DNA of 64,000 bases from Brevibacterium aurantiacum (GTDB lineage: Bacteria; Actinomycetota; Actinomycetes; Actinomycetales; Brevibacteriaceae), in NCBI RefSeq assembly GCF_007558825.1, contig NZ_VLTK01000013.1, forward strand, positions 1 through 64,000, written 5' to 3'. A program made the position numbers and the translations under genes. The notes beneath the pieces are model-generated. The model saw only the letters and a list, made by a program, of their open reading frames with translations, searched no databases and was not told the origin of the DNA. Below, in pieces: positions 18,734 through 26,752 of the stretch. Each line of letters opens with the position of its first letter. The first letter of the stretch is position 1.

Positions 18734-18768
18734 TGATTCTCAGTGTTAGCTGCGTGATTCTGAGTCAC
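18734..18768. promoter_or_regulatory. Repeated TGATTCT motif and near-palindrome upstream of the S9 peptidase gene
   Basis: TGATTCTCAG (18734-18743) and TGATTCTGAG (18755-18764) are direct repeats 21 bp apart, two helical turns. The second is part of the 15-bp near-palindrome GTGATTCTGAGTCAC (18754-18768), six of seven pairs matching. It lies 28-62 bases before the peptidase start. Possible regulator site; nothing identifies the regulator. Confidence 0.35.
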
Positions 18769-18816
18769 AGATGTGCGAGTCAGATCTGCAGCCCAGTTGT
18801 CGCGAGGACGCATCGG

Positions 18817-19968
18817 CTACGTGTCCGTCTGCCCGCGAATGCGCCGAATAAGCTCAGCGACGAGGTCGGCCCTTTCGATGATCGATTCGAGATTCGCCCA
18901 TTCGTGCTCGGCATGGGCACCGCCTCCCAGCGGCCCGAGTCCGTCGAGGGTGGGCGTGCCGAGTGCCGCTGTGAAGTTGCCATCGGATGCACCCCCGACC
19001 TCGACACCATCGAGCGGGGTCTGCCCGAGGTCCGCGGCGACCTGTCGGGCGAGGAGATAGAGCGCCTCGGCGTGCTCACGCTCAAGGGGCGGCCTGTTGA
19101 TGCCCCCGCCCAGGGCCAGTGCGATCTCGGGATTGCGCGGGAGAATCGACCGGAAAGCGGCGTCGACGCGTTCGAGTTCGCTGAGGGACCAGGCACGAAC
19201 GTCGAAGGCCACCTCGGCGAGTTCCGGGATGGTGTTCACGGCAGTACCGGCTGTGGCGAATGTCGGCGACACCGTCGTGCCGAGCGACTCGTCCGACTGG
19301 AGCGCGAGCCGCTGGAGGACATCGGCCATCTCTGCGAGGGCATTGGCACCCTTTTCAGGCTCGAGGCCAGCGTGTGCTGCCCGCCCCCTGACCCCGACAC
19401 GGTAGATTCCGGCGCCTCGGCGAGCGATCTTCACCGCCCCATCGAGGCTCGGCTCTAGTATGAGCACGGCACGTGAGCGCGCCGCCGCCTCTTCAATGAG
19501 CCCCCGGGAGGTAATCGATCCGGTTTCCTCATCGCCCGTGATCAGGAGAGAGACGTCGTCGCGTCCGCTCCGCCCCTCGGCGGCCAGTCTTTCGAGACTG
19601 CCGATGGCCGCTACGAGCCCCGACTTCATGTCGAAGACGCCGGGGCCGCGAGCGCGCCCGCTCTCGACCGTGAAAGGCAGCCGGTCCAGAGTGCCCACCG
19701 GCCATACGGTATCGACGTGGCCGAGCAGGAGCATTCCCCCCGGATCGGCGGCCGCGAAGTACAGATGGTCGACGCCGTCGATCTCTCGGATCTCGCCCTG
19801 CCGATCGAGTGCCGCACCGGCCCAGTGCCTGATGAGGGAGAAGCATTCGGCGATCCCTTCCCGGTGCCCGGTGGGAGATTCCACTTCGACCAACGATCGC
19901 AGGCGTGCGTGAACGATCTCGGATTCAGTACTCTTCTCGTCTTCGCAGCCGCCGTGAGTGCCGTTCAC
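18817..19968 (-). CDS. M20-family metallopeptidase (carboxypeptidase G2/ArgE-like)
   Basis: A 383-residue dizinc amidohydrolase. Metal and catalytic motifs are in place: LLGHVDTVWP near residue 83, RGPGVFDMKSG near 113 (bridging Asp), and TGDEETGS near 144 (catalytic and metal Glu). The C-terminal GGAHAEHEW region near residue 355 supplies the last His. The middle contains the dimerisation domain (KGANALAEMADVL). The closest resemblance is glutamate carboxypeptidase CPG2; substrates of this branch include folate-type and acylated amino acids. GTG 19968 overlaps the stop of the upstream hydrolase gene as GTGA, so the two are translationally coupled. Confidence 0.88.
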   Translation of the reverse strand: MNGTHGGCEDEKSTESEIVHARLRSLVEVESPTGHREGIAECFSLIRHWAGAALDRQGEIREIDGVDHLYFAAADPGGMLLLGHVDTVWPVGTLDRLPFTVESGRARGPGVFDMKSGLVAAIGSLERLAAEGRSGRDDVSLLITGDEETGSITSRGLIEEAAARSRAVLILEPSLDGAVKIARRGAGIYRVGVRGRAAHAGLEPEKGANALAEMADVLQRLALQSDESLGTTVSPTFATAGTAVNTIPELAEVAFDVRAWSLSELERVDAAFRSILPRNPEIALALGGGINRPPLEREHAEALYLLARQVAADLGQTPLDGVEVGGASDGNFTAALGTPTLDGLGPLGGGAHAEHEWANLESIIERADLVAELIRRIRGQTDT

Positions 19969-20873
19969 GAGCTCCGCCGTCCGTTGGCGGCAGCAAGCGG
20001 ATGAAAGAACTTCGTGAGTTCGGCGATGACGAACTCTGGAGTCTCTTCTGCCAAGTAGTGATCGGATTGTGCCGCTGCACCTTCGACTGCGGCGGCATAG
20101 CCCTTCCACACGTCGACGACATCGAAGTTCATGCCGACGTATCCCTGCTCTCCCCACAGAGCCAGCAGCGGCATCCTCAGGCGCAGGTCGCGATCACGAT
20201 CGACGCGATCATGGTCGAGATCGATGGTAGCCGCGGACTGATAGTCGGCCGTGGACGCTTCAACTCCTCCCGGGCTCGTGAAGCACCGTGCATATTCCTC
20301 ATATGCGTCCGGGTCGATCGATCGACCCCCGGCGTTGCGGCCTTCGAATCGACTGCGCAGCCAGGTGAGAGGGTCTGCCCTGATGAGAGCCTCGGGCATC
20401 CCGTTCTCCAGGGCGAGGAAGAACCAGTGGAAATAGGTGCTCGCCATAGCGCGGTTCACGTTGTCGAACATATGCAGAGTCGGCACGATGTCAAGCACGG
20501 CCAAGCGTTCGACGGCTTCCGGGTGGTCGAGCCCCAAGCGATGAGCGACGCGTCCGCCTCGGTCATGCCCGACAACGGAGTACCTCTCGAAACCGAGCGA
20601 CATCATCAGGGCATGCTGGTCGGCAGCCATCTCCCGCTTGGAATAGGTGCTGCGGTCGTTCGTCTGCTCCGGCTTGTCGGAGTCACCGTACCCGCGCAGA
20701 TCCCCAAGGACGACAGTGTGGTGCTTCGCCAGCTCAGGGGCCACCAGATGCCACATGTGCTTCGTCTGGGGATATCCGTGCAATAGCAGCACCGGGGGTC
20801 CGGAGCCGGCGATCAATCCGCTGACTCGCACACCTGAGCGCGAATTGCCGATCGGATCGAATCCTTCGAGCAT
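19965..20873 (-). CDS. Alpha/beta hydrolase of the fluoroacetate (haloacetate) dehalogenase type
   Basis: A 302-residue alpha/beta hydrolase. Counting from the ATG, Asp104 (nucleophile) is in VGHDRGGR with Arg105 and Arg108, Asp128 is in AVLDIVP, His149-Trp150 are in STYFHWFF, Tyr211 is in ADYQSA and His272 is in SDHYLAEE. From memory of the Burkholderia FA1 enzyme, these match its Asp/His/Asp triad, two carboxylate-binding arginines and the His-Trp-Tyr fluoride pocket almost number for number. Expected reaction: hydrolysis of haloacetate to glycolate plus halide, in the cytoplasm. An epoxide-hydrolase-like role is the alternative. It forms an operon with the M20 peptidase and has a candidate TetR site just upstream. 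Confidence 0.85.
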   Translation of the reverse strand: MLEGFDPIGNSRSGVRVSGLIAGSGPPVLLLHGYPQTKHMWHLVAPELAKHHTVVLGDLRGYGDSDKPEQTNDRSTYSKREMAADQHALMMSLGFERYSVVGHDRGGRVAHRLGLDHPEAVERLAVLDIVPTLHMFDNVNRAMASTYFHWFFLALENGMPEALIRADPLTWLRSRFEGRNAGGRSIDPDAYEEYARCFTSPGGVEASTADYQSAATIDLDHDRVDRDRDLRLRMPLLALWGEQGYVGMNFDVVDVWKGYAAAVEGAAAQSDHYLAEETPEFVIAELTKFFHPLAAANGRRSS

Positions 20874-20906
20874 GATGCATGCGCCTTCCGTCTTTGGAAA
20901 AACCTT

Positions 20907-20925
20907 TAGTCAATTCCTTAGACTA
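20907..20925. promoter_or_regulatory. Second copy of the TetR-type 19-bp site
   Basis: TAGTCAATTCCTTAGACTA has the same length, the same outer arms (TAGTC/GACTA) and the same TAGTCAA half-site as the palindrome at 15880-15898; six of seven arm positions pair. It lies 34-52 bases before the dehalogenase-like gene, a usual place for a repressor to block transcription. The linkage to the TetR protein at 15974 is inference from sequence similarity. Confidence 0.5.
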
Positions 20926-21035
20926 TCTCAATTGCGCATGGGCAGGAAGGGGTCAGGGCAGATGAAGACGGGGAGTCCGCAACGCCGAACTGCACTGGAG
21001 CACCACCGAGCCCGAGGGCTCCCAGAACCCAAGCC

Positions 21036-21899
21036 TCAGCTCTCGGCCAGTCGCTCCCGTTCGACGTCGATATCGAAGTCCGCAGCCGGCCACTGGGGGT
21101 CGATGTTCCGCAGCGCATTCAGCAGGAGCTGCTGGATCGCCAATCGTGCATACCATTTGCGGTCAGCGGGGACGACGTACCAAGGAGCCGCCTCGGTCGA
21201 GGTGCGCTCGAACACCGCCTGATAAGCCTTCATGTAGTCGGGCCACAGGAGACGTTCGTCCACGTCGCCGGGGTTGTACTTCCAGTACTTATCCGGGCGG
21301 TCCAGGCGCTCCATCAGCCTGTCCTTCTGCTCATCCGGGGAGATGTTGAGCATGACCTTGATCATGCGCACACCCGCCTCGGCGAGCTCTGCCTCGAAGT
21401 CTCTGATGGCGGCGTAGCGCCGCTCGATCTCTTCGTCATCGGCAAGCTCGCGGACTTTGCCGATGAGCACATCCTCGTAGTGGGAGCGATCGAAGACGCC
21501 GATCATGCCAGGCCCGGGCACGCGCGGTCGGATGCGCCAGAGGAAATCATGGGAGAGCTCCTCCTTCGTCGGCGCCTTGAACGCGGCGAGCTCCACGCCC
21601 TGTGGATCGACTGATCCGACGACATGGCGCACGATTCCGCCCTTGCCTGCCGTGTCCATCGCTTGGAGGACGAGGAGAACCGCTGGCCCTGACTTCTCAT
21701 CATGATGGGCCGCGAAGAGTCGTTCCTGAAGATCGCCGAGTTCGGGGACGCAGGCTTTGAGGTCCTTGCGCCCGGATTTCTTGTTGCCTTCGTAGCCGGG
21801 GGTCGAACGCGGATCAACATCATCGAGCCGAAACCCTTCGCCTGCCCGCAGCAGCGGCTCCGGATCCTCGGTCCAACTCTGCATCGTCTTCTCGCTCAT
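21036..21899 (-). CDS. ppk2: Polyphosphate kinase 2 family protein
   Basis: A 287-residue PPK2 that transfers phosphate between polyphosphate and nucleotides. The P-loop-like QAMDTAGKGG is near residue 80, followed by FKAPTKEELSHDFLWR and the lid/Walker B segment GVFDRSHYEDVL. The one-domain length and the KAPTxEELxHDFLWR pattern suit the class III group, which phosphorylates AMP and ADP, but class cannot be fixed by eye. The ribosome-binding site is weak. It is 66 bases downstream of a TRIC-type gene on the same strand. Confidence 0.9.
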   Translation of the reverse strand: MSEKTMQSWTEDPEPLLRAGEGFRLDDVDPRSTPGYEGNKKSGRKDLKACVPELGDLQERLFAAHHDEKSGPAVLLVLQAMDTAGKGGIVRHVVGSVDPQGVELAAFKAPTKEELSHDFLWRIRPRVPGPGMIGVFDRSHYEDVLIGKVRELADDEEIERRYAAIRDFEAELAEAGVRMIKVMLNISPDEQKDRLMERLDRPDKYWKYNPGDVDERLLWPDYMKAYQAVFERTSTEAAPWYVVPADRKWYARLAIQQLLLNALRNIDPQWPAADFDIDVERERLAES

Positions 21900-21966
21900 G
21901 AGTTCATCTTTGCAGGCAGGAGGGTCAGCGTCTATATCTGTGGTGATCTCCGAGGGCTCTGCGCCT

Positions 21967-22650
21967 TCAATCGGGTTTCCGGAACACCGAAGGCAGCCTC
22001 TTCATCTTCCGTTCGGTCTCCCGATACGACCACTGCCGCATCGGCTGCGGTACCCGCCACTGCAGCCTCCAGGCCAGCATTCGGAAGGTGAACGCAAGCC
22101 CGGCGATGATCAGCGACACCACATTGCCCAGGATGCCAGTCGCATCGGCGATGAGCGTGACACCGGCTCCGAAGAGGGCGGGGATCAGGTAGAGGTCGGT
22201 GCCGGTGAAGATCGCCGGATCCTCACTGGCCACAGCATCGCGCATGAGACCGCCGCCGCAGGCCGTGAGCGCCCCCATGAGCAGGGCCGCCGGATAGGTC
22301 GCACCGGCGCCGAGGGCGATCGTCGTACCGGTGACACTGAAGATGGCGAGCCCGATCGCGTCGAAGGCCACGATCCAGATCCGAGCCCGCGAGACATGCT
22401 TGCCGATGAGGTAGATGAGCAGTGTGGCGATAAGGGGCGGGGCCAGATAGATCGGCTGACCGAGCGCGTTCGGCACTCGATCGAGGAGGACGTCACGGAT
22501 CATGCCCCCACCGATGCCGGTCATCGTCCCGAGAACCAGGCCCCCGGTGATGTCGAAGCCACGCCTGGCAGCCAGAAGGACTCCGGAGACTGCGAAGACG
22601 AAGGTACCGGTGAGGTCAAGCGCGAGAAAGACTGCTTCTTGTACCTCCAC
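21967..22650 (-). CDS. TRIC/UPF0126-family membrane protein (cation channel-like)
   Basis: A 227-residue membrane protein with seven predicted helices arranged as two similar halves. Each half has the family motif GxGGGxxRD: GIGGGMIRD in the first and ACGGGLMRD in the second. Prokaryotic TRIC proteins form trimeric potassium- or sodium-permeable channels, while older annotation (YadS/UPF0126) suggested glycine transport; the substrate remains open. GTG start with AGGGGAG upstream. The final 35 residues are basic and cytoplasmic. Co-directional with ppk2. Confidence 0.85.
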   Translation of the reverse strand: MEVQEAVFLALDLTGTFVFAVSGVLLAARRGFDITGGLVLGTMTGIGGGMIRDVLLDRVPNALGQPIYLAPPLIATLLIYLIGKHVSRARIWIVAFDAIGLAIFSVTGTTIALGAGATYPAALLMGALTACGGGLMRDAVASEDPAIFTGTDLYLIPALFGAGVTLIADATGILGNVVSLIIAGLAFTFRMLAWRLQWRVPQPMRQWSYRETERKMKRLPSVFRKPD

Positions 22651-22810
22651 GACCTACTCCCCTTCCGGCCTGTCAACGGCGCACCCAACGCCAATCGCCG
22701 TGCGGCCAGCGTTGCCCGACGCCGGTTCTCCCACCTCGGTGCCTGGACTCCACTGTAGTATCAGTGCGCCGAGCTGGAGCGTGCCGTCCTCATCCGTGCA
22801 GGAATCGGAC

Positions 22811-23311
22811 TCAGCTGAGCTGGAAGTTGTCCGGGTTCTTGTATTCTTCGATCTCGACGCTCGGGTTGCCCTGTCCCTTGAGCAGCTTCGAGATCGGGCA
22901 CCTGGCGTGGGCCCGTCCGGCGTACTTCTCCGCGTCTGCGGCGGAGACGCCGTCGATGGAGATGTATGCCCGGGGTACGAAGTAGAATCCACCGGTGGAC
23001 TCACCGTGCAGGTCGACCTCGACGCGGACGCGGGACTGTGCTTCGATGTCGTTGACCGCCAGCACCACCTTGAGGGTTTCGCCGAGGCAGGTGCTCCACG
23101 CCATCGCGAGGAACTGCTCGGGGTTGCTGCCCTGATCGGTGTGAGAGGTGGGGGCCGTCGACAGTGTCAGACCATCTTCGACTCGCACTTCACCCGAGGT
23201 CCCGCCGAGGTTCTCGACCTTGGCCGTGTAGATGGGAGCGCTTGCGCTTCTTGGTTCGTCCGAGTCTCCGCTTGGCGCCTGCGGCTCGGCGTATCCTGGG
23301 TTCTCAGTCAT
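22811..23311 (-). CDS. ohr: Organic hydroperoxide resistance protein Ohr (third OsmC-family gene)
   Basis: A 166-residue Ohr/OsmC protein that would reduce organic hydroperoxides. Catalytic Cys is in GSNPEQFLAMAWSTCLGETL and the resolving Cys in AHARCPISKLLKG, the Ohr pattern. The N-terminal 24 residues are an extra hydrophilic tail. There is no ribosome-binding site at the ATG, and a TAGCAT box seven bases upstream suggests a leaderless transcript. No ohrR gene is adjacent, although a short palindrome lies just upstream of the -10 box. Confidence 0.87.
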   Translation of the reverse strand: MTENPGYAEPQAPSGDSDEPRSASAPIYTAKVENLGGTSGEVRVEDGLTLSTAPTSHTDQGSNPEQFLAMAWSTCLGETLKVVLAVNDIEAQSRVRVEVDLHGESTGGFYFVPRAYISIDGVSAADAEKYAGRAHARCPISKLLKGQGNPSVEIEEYKNPDNFQLS

Positions 23312-23317
23312 TGCACT

Positions 23318-23341
23318 ATGCTACGTCAGCTTGACGGCAAG
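23318..23341 (-). promoter_or_regulatory. Candidate ohr promoter with a small palindrome
   Basis: On the minus strand TAGCAT (23318-23323) lies seven bases before the ohr ATG. The palindrome CTTGACGGCAAG (plus strand, 23330-23341; arms CTTG/CAAG) is directly upstream in the -10/-35 spacer. The -35 box is poor, which would fit a regulated promoter. Weak evidence. Confidence 0.3.
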
Positions 23342-23401
23342 TTAACTGACAATTTCGTGAATGAGGCGCGGCACAGGAGCGAATCTTCGCGCCCTGATCG
23401 T

Positions 23402-23428
23402 CCATCCGGATCGTCGTCCGCTCCGAAT
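23402..23428 (+). promoter_or_regulatory. SigK-type promoter of the molybdopterin oxidoreductase gene
   Basis: CCATCC (23402-23407), 15 bases, CCGAAT (23423-23428), then eight bases to the ATG at 23437. As I recall it, the mycobacterial SigK consensus is CCATCC...CCGAAT with a similar spacer, so the match to both boxes is complete. The predicted transcription start falls at or next to the ATG, which explains the missing ribosome-binding site. Confidence 0.75.
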
Positions 23429-23436
23429 ATCTGTAC

Positions 23437-25053
23437 ATGAGAAGACCATTTCGCGCCGCCCTCGCTGGGATCGTCGCCACCCTTGTCCTGTTCGGTGCCG
23501 CCGACCTGATCGCCCGAGCATTCGGTCCACCGGCGGCACCCCTGCTGGCATTGGGTCAGACGATCATTCCGCTGGCACCGACTGGGCTCGTCAAACCTGT
23601 CATCGACCTCTTCGGCACCAATGACAAGCTCTTCCTCATTCTCACCACAGGTCTGGGCTCGCTGGTGCTCGGAGGGCTCATCGGCTGGCTGGCCTCTCAC
23701 CGGCTCAGTCTGGCGACGGCGCTGCTGTTTGTGGCCGGGCTGGTTCCCATCATCGTCATCCTCATCCGCCCCGAGTCCAGTGTCGTCGACATCGTACCGA
23801 CTCTCATCGGACTCGCCCTGGGCATGACCGTCTTCCGTCTCCTTATGAGCGTTGGAATGAGCCTCGCTGAGAAAGGGACGGCTCCCGCAGCTCCCCGGAG
23901 GTTTCCTGCAGCTGCCCGTCCCAATGGTTCGTCTGCACCCGAATCTTCCTCATCCGACTCGACCGAGACGCCGGCTTCGGCACCGTCTCGTCGCCGTTTC
24001 TTCATCATCACCGGCATCATCGGGACAGCGGGTGCCGCTGCGATGGCGGCCGGACAGACCGTGGCCGCATTGACTCTGGATGCGGGAGCCGCAGTGGCCA
24101 AACTGGTGCTGCCGAAGCCGGCGTCCACAGCCCCACCGATTCCCACCTCGGCGCATCCCGATGTCAAGGGCCTTGCGCCCTTCGTCACGGACCCCACGGA
24201 TTTCTATCGCATCGACACGGCGTTGGCGCCTCCGGTCATCGACCCACAGGAATGGTCGCTGAGAATCCATGGCATGGTCGAGACCGAAGTGACTCTGACG
24301 ATGGATGATCTGCTCAGCCTTCCTCTCGACGAGCACCACATCACGCTCACCTGTGTCTCCAACCCCGTCGGGGGTGACCTGGTCGGCAACGCCACCTGGT
24401 TGGGCTACCCGGTGCGTGAGCTGCTGCGTCGGGCGAACCCGAACAAGGACGCAGACATGGTCCTTTCCCATTCGATCGACGGGTTTTCGGCGTCGACGCC
24501 GATCGAAGCCCTCACCGATGACCGCGACTCCCTGCTGGCCGTTGGAATGAACGGGAGTCCGCTTCCTCCCGAACACGGCTTCCCCGCCCGCCTCGTCGTT
24601 CCCGGACTCTACGGTTTCGTCTCGGCTACCAAGTGGGTCACCGAACTCGAAGTCACTCGTTTCGATGAGAAGACCGCCTATTGGACTGATCGAGGATGGG
24701 ATGCCAAGGCGCCCATCCTCGTCGCGTCGAGGGTCGAAGTGCCGAAGCCGTTGGCCAAGGTGTCTGCCGGTGATGTGGCCGTCGCTGGCACGGCATGGGC
24801 GCAGCGCAGCGGCATCAAGCGAGTCGATGTGAAACTCGACGATGGGGAATGGACCTCGGCAGAACTCGGCGATGAGGTCAACATCGACACCTGGCGCCAG
24901 TGGACGACGGGTTTCAGCGACGTCGATCCCGGATTGCATACCGTCACGGTCCGTGCGATCGATCAGGACGGAAACGTCCAGACCCCGAAGCGCAGGAAGT
25001 CCATTCCCAACTCCGCGACCGGTCACCACCACATCCAGTTCAGTGTCGAGTAG
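23437..25053 (+). CDS. Membrane-anchored molybdopterin-dependent oxidoreductase, sulfite-oxidase family
   Basis: A 538-residue protein with about four N-terminal membrane helices (residues 5-135), a Pro/Ala/Ser-rich linker, an SRRRFFIITGIIG twin-arginine-like segment near 185 leading a further hydrophobic stretch, and then an extracytoplasmic molybdopterin domain of the sulfite oxidase fold. The likely molybdenum-ligating cysteine is Cys306 in HHITLTCVSNPVGG. The C-terminal 100 residues form the Ig-like dimerisation domain (WAQRSGIKRVDVKLDDGEW). The substrate is unknown; relatives include sulfite and methionine-sulfoxide-type reductases. The SigK-type promoter directly upstream joins it to the fasciclin/sigK module. 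Confidence 0.85.
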   Translation: MRRPFRAALAGIVATLVLFGAADLIARAFGPPAAPLLALGQTIIPLAPTGLVKPVIDLFGTNDKLFLILTTGLGSLVLGGLIGWLASHRLSLATALLFVAGLVPIIVILIRPESSVVDIVPTLIGLALGMTVFRLLMSVGMSLAEKGTAPAAPRRFPAAARPNGSSAPESSSSDSTETPASAPSRRRFFIITGIIGTAGAAAMAAGQTVAALTLDAGAAVAKLVLPKPASTAPPIPTSAHPDVKGLAPFVTDPTDFYRIDTALAPPVIDPQEWSLRIHGMVETEVTLTMDDLLSLPLDEHHITLTCVSNPVGGDLVGNATWLGYPVRELLRRANPNKDADMVLSHSIDGFSASTPIEALTDDRDSLLAVGMNGSPLPPEHGFPARLVVPGLYGFVSATKWVTELEVTRFDEKTAYWTDRGWDAKAPILVASRVEVPKPLAKVSAGDVAVAGTAWAQRSGIKRVDVKLDDGEWTSAELGDEVNIDTWRQWTTGFSDVDPGLHTVTVRAIDQDGNVQTPKRRKSIPNSATGHHHIQFSVE

Positions 25054-25196
25054 AACGATCCTCAGTCACGCACCGGATTGCACCGTCACGGTCCCAGACT
25101 CCCCATGCAGGCGGAGACTGGGGCCGATCTGCGCAGGTCCGAAGATATCGCAGAGGGCTCCGTGAAGAAGAAGTCCGAAGAATCTTTGAATTTCAC

Positions 25197-25223
25197 CCAT
25201 CCAGAACCAGACGGGCTGCGAAT
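25197..25223 (+). promoter_or_regulatory. SigK-type promoter of the fasciclin lipoprotein gene
   Basis: CCATCC (25197-25202), 15 bases, GCGAAT (25218-25223). The spacer is identical in length to that at 23402-23428. The start of transcription would be near 25230, leaving a leader of about 85 bases with AGGAG before the ATG. Nothing else was seen in the 261-base gap 25054-25314. Confidence 0.7.
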
Positions 25224-25314
25224 ACCAGGTACACAGCGAGCAATGAAGGCAACTTCAAAGCTGTGCGCTGATACGCACCACCGTTGATGCATTACCTCAA
25301 TTAGGAGAAGAACG

Positions 25315-25992
25315 ATGAAAACGCTGCTTCGCACTCGCACCACCACCATCCTGGCCGCCGGCGCGATCGGTCTTATGGCTCTGAGCGGCTGCTCGGACAT
25401 GGGCTCCGACTCCGAGTCCGGTGATACCGAGACCAAGTCCAGTGATACTGCAGAAAGCCCTGCCGCATCAGAAGAGTCGGGCGACGACGCCATGGCCGGC
25501 GGGGATCTCGTCGGACCGGACTGTGCCGCCTACGCCGAGGCCAATCCCAAGGGCGGCGGATCGGTCGAAGGAATGGCACAGGATCCTGTCGCCACAGCGG
25601 CATCGAACAACCCGATGCTCAAGACCCTGACCAAGGCCGTTTCGGGCAAGCTCAATCCCGACGTCGACCTCGTCGACACTCTCAACGGAGACGAGTTCAC
25701 CGTCATCGCACCCACCGATGATGCCTTCGGCGACGTCCCCAAGGACGACCTGGATGCGCTGGCCAAGGATTCGGACATGCTGACCAAGGTTCTCACCTAT
25801 CACGTCATCCCAGGAAAGCTGTCGCCCGACGAGATCGCCGGTGAGCACGAGACCGTCGAAGGTTCGAAGGTGACGATCTCCGGTGAAGGAGACGACCTCA
25901 AGTTCGACGATGCCGGTCTGGTCTGCGGTGGCGTGGCCACCTCGAATGCCACCGTGTACATGGTCGACAGTGTGATGATGCCCTCTAAGTGA
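25315..25992 (+). CDS. Fasciclin-domain lipoprotein, MPT70/MPT83-like
   Basis: A 225-residue secreted lipoprotein. The signal peptide ends in lipobox LSGC with Cys26; an acidic Ser/Asp-rich linker (to about 63) is followed by one fasciclin (FAS1) domain. The domain closely follows mycobacterial MPT70/MPT83: [60 protein letters not shown] and [17 protein letters not shown]. Cys in GPDC and Cys in LVCGG would form the MPT70-type disulfide. FAS1 domains mediate adhesion; the molecular role is unclear even in mycobacteria. AGGAG precedes the ATG. It lies directly upstream of sigK-rskA and has a SigK-type promoter. Confidence 0.92.
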   Translation: MKTLLRTRTTTILAAGAIGLMALSGCSDMGSDSESGDTETKSSDTAESPAASEESGDDAMAGGDLVGPDCAAYAEANPKGGGSVEGMAQDPVATAASNNPMLKTLTKAVSGKLNPDVDLVDTLNGDEFTVIAPTDDAFGDVPKDDLDALAKDSDMLTKVLTYHVIPGKLSPDEIAGEHETVEGSKVTISGEGDDLKFDDAGLVCGGVATSNATVYMVDSVMMPSK

Positions 25993-26012
25993 CACCAGAG
26001 TTTGACGAGGCA

Positions 26013-26066
26013 GTGGCCAAGGCCCGATTTCGACATCTCGGATCGGCCCTTGGCCACCACCTTTTT
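26013..26066 (+). terminator. Rho-independent terminator after the fasciclin gene
   Basis: GTGGCCAAGGCCCGAT (26013-26028) pairs with ATCGGCCCTTGGCCAC (26042-26057), 15 of 16 positions, with a loop of 13 bases. A TTTTT run follows at 26062-26066. It separates the fasciclin transcript from sigK. Confidence 0.8.
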
Positions 26067-26080
26067 CATACGATGTGTGG

Positions 26081-26108
26081 ACATCGGACGAACAGAAGCC
26101 GATCGAAT
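26081..26108 (+). promoter_or_regulatory. Weaker SigK-like promoter of sigK
   Basis: ACATCG (26081-26086), 16 bases, TCGAAT (26103-26108), 14 bases before the sigK ATG. It matches the CCATCC/CCGAAT pair at four and five of six positions. It could give autoregulation. The longer spacer and mismatches lower the confidence. Confidence 0.4.
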
Positions 26109-26122
26109 GACATGATTGGACA

Positions 26123-26752
26123 ATGAGTTCAGATGATCCTTCGGCTCCAGGCCACGGACCCCCGGGATATGTCGCCCGGGGGTCCGACGGCACCGTCACG
26201 ACGGCAGCGGACCCGAGCGGCGACCAGCTGCTGCGGATCGCCGCCGGTGACAGGTCCGCTTTCGAAGAACTCTTTGTGGCACAATCACGCATACTCATGG
26301 CAGTGATCCTGCGGATTGTGAGAAGTCAGTCGCTCGCTGAGGAGGTGCTCCAGGAATGCTTCACCGAAGTGTGGACCCGGTGCTCCGGGTTCGACCCACA
26401 ACGCGGGACAGGCAGAGCATGGCTGATCACGCTGGCTCGTCGGAGAGCCATCGACTGCGTCCGCAGTGTTCAGGCCCAACAGGATCGCGACTACGCCGAC
26501 GGTCTGAGATCGTCGGCGGAAGAGGGCGAGCAGGTCGAACAGACGGTCATCGACAGATCCGAGTCGGAGAGAACCGCCACAGCGCTGAAGATACTTCCCC
26601 CGGACCAGGCACAACCCATCGTCATGGCCTTCTACCAAGGCCTGACCCACGCTGAGATTTCGGAGAATCTCAAGGTGCCCCTCGGCACCATCAAGTCACG
26701 AATCAGAGACGGAATGAAGAAGCTGCGGGAAGAGCTGGAGGTAAGCCGATGA
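26123..26752 (+). CDS. sigK: ECF RNA polymerase sigma factor SigK
   Basis: A 209-residue ECF sigma factor. Region 2 (FEELFVAQSRILMAVILRIV, then LAEEVLQECFTEVW) and region 4 (AFYQGLTHAEISENLKVPLGTIKSRIRDGMKKLR) match the SigK group. The gene overlaps rskA as ATGA. The identity rests on the pairing with an RskA-like anti-sigma factor, an adjacent MPT70/MPT83 homologue, and promoters of SigK form at the neighbours. In mycobacteria SigK drives mpt70/mpt83. Activity should be held by RskA until a membrane signal triggers its proteolysis. Confidence 0.9.
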   Translation: MSSDDPSAPGHGPPGYVARGSDGTVTTAADPSGDQLLRIAAGDRSAFEELFVAQSRILMAVILRIVRSQSLAEEVLQECFTEVWTRCSGFDPQRGTGRAWLITLARRRAIDCVRSVQAQQDRDYADGLRSSAEEGEQVEQTVIDRSESERTATALKILPPDQAQPIVMAFYQGLTHAEISENLKVPLGTIKSRIRDGMKKLREELEVSR

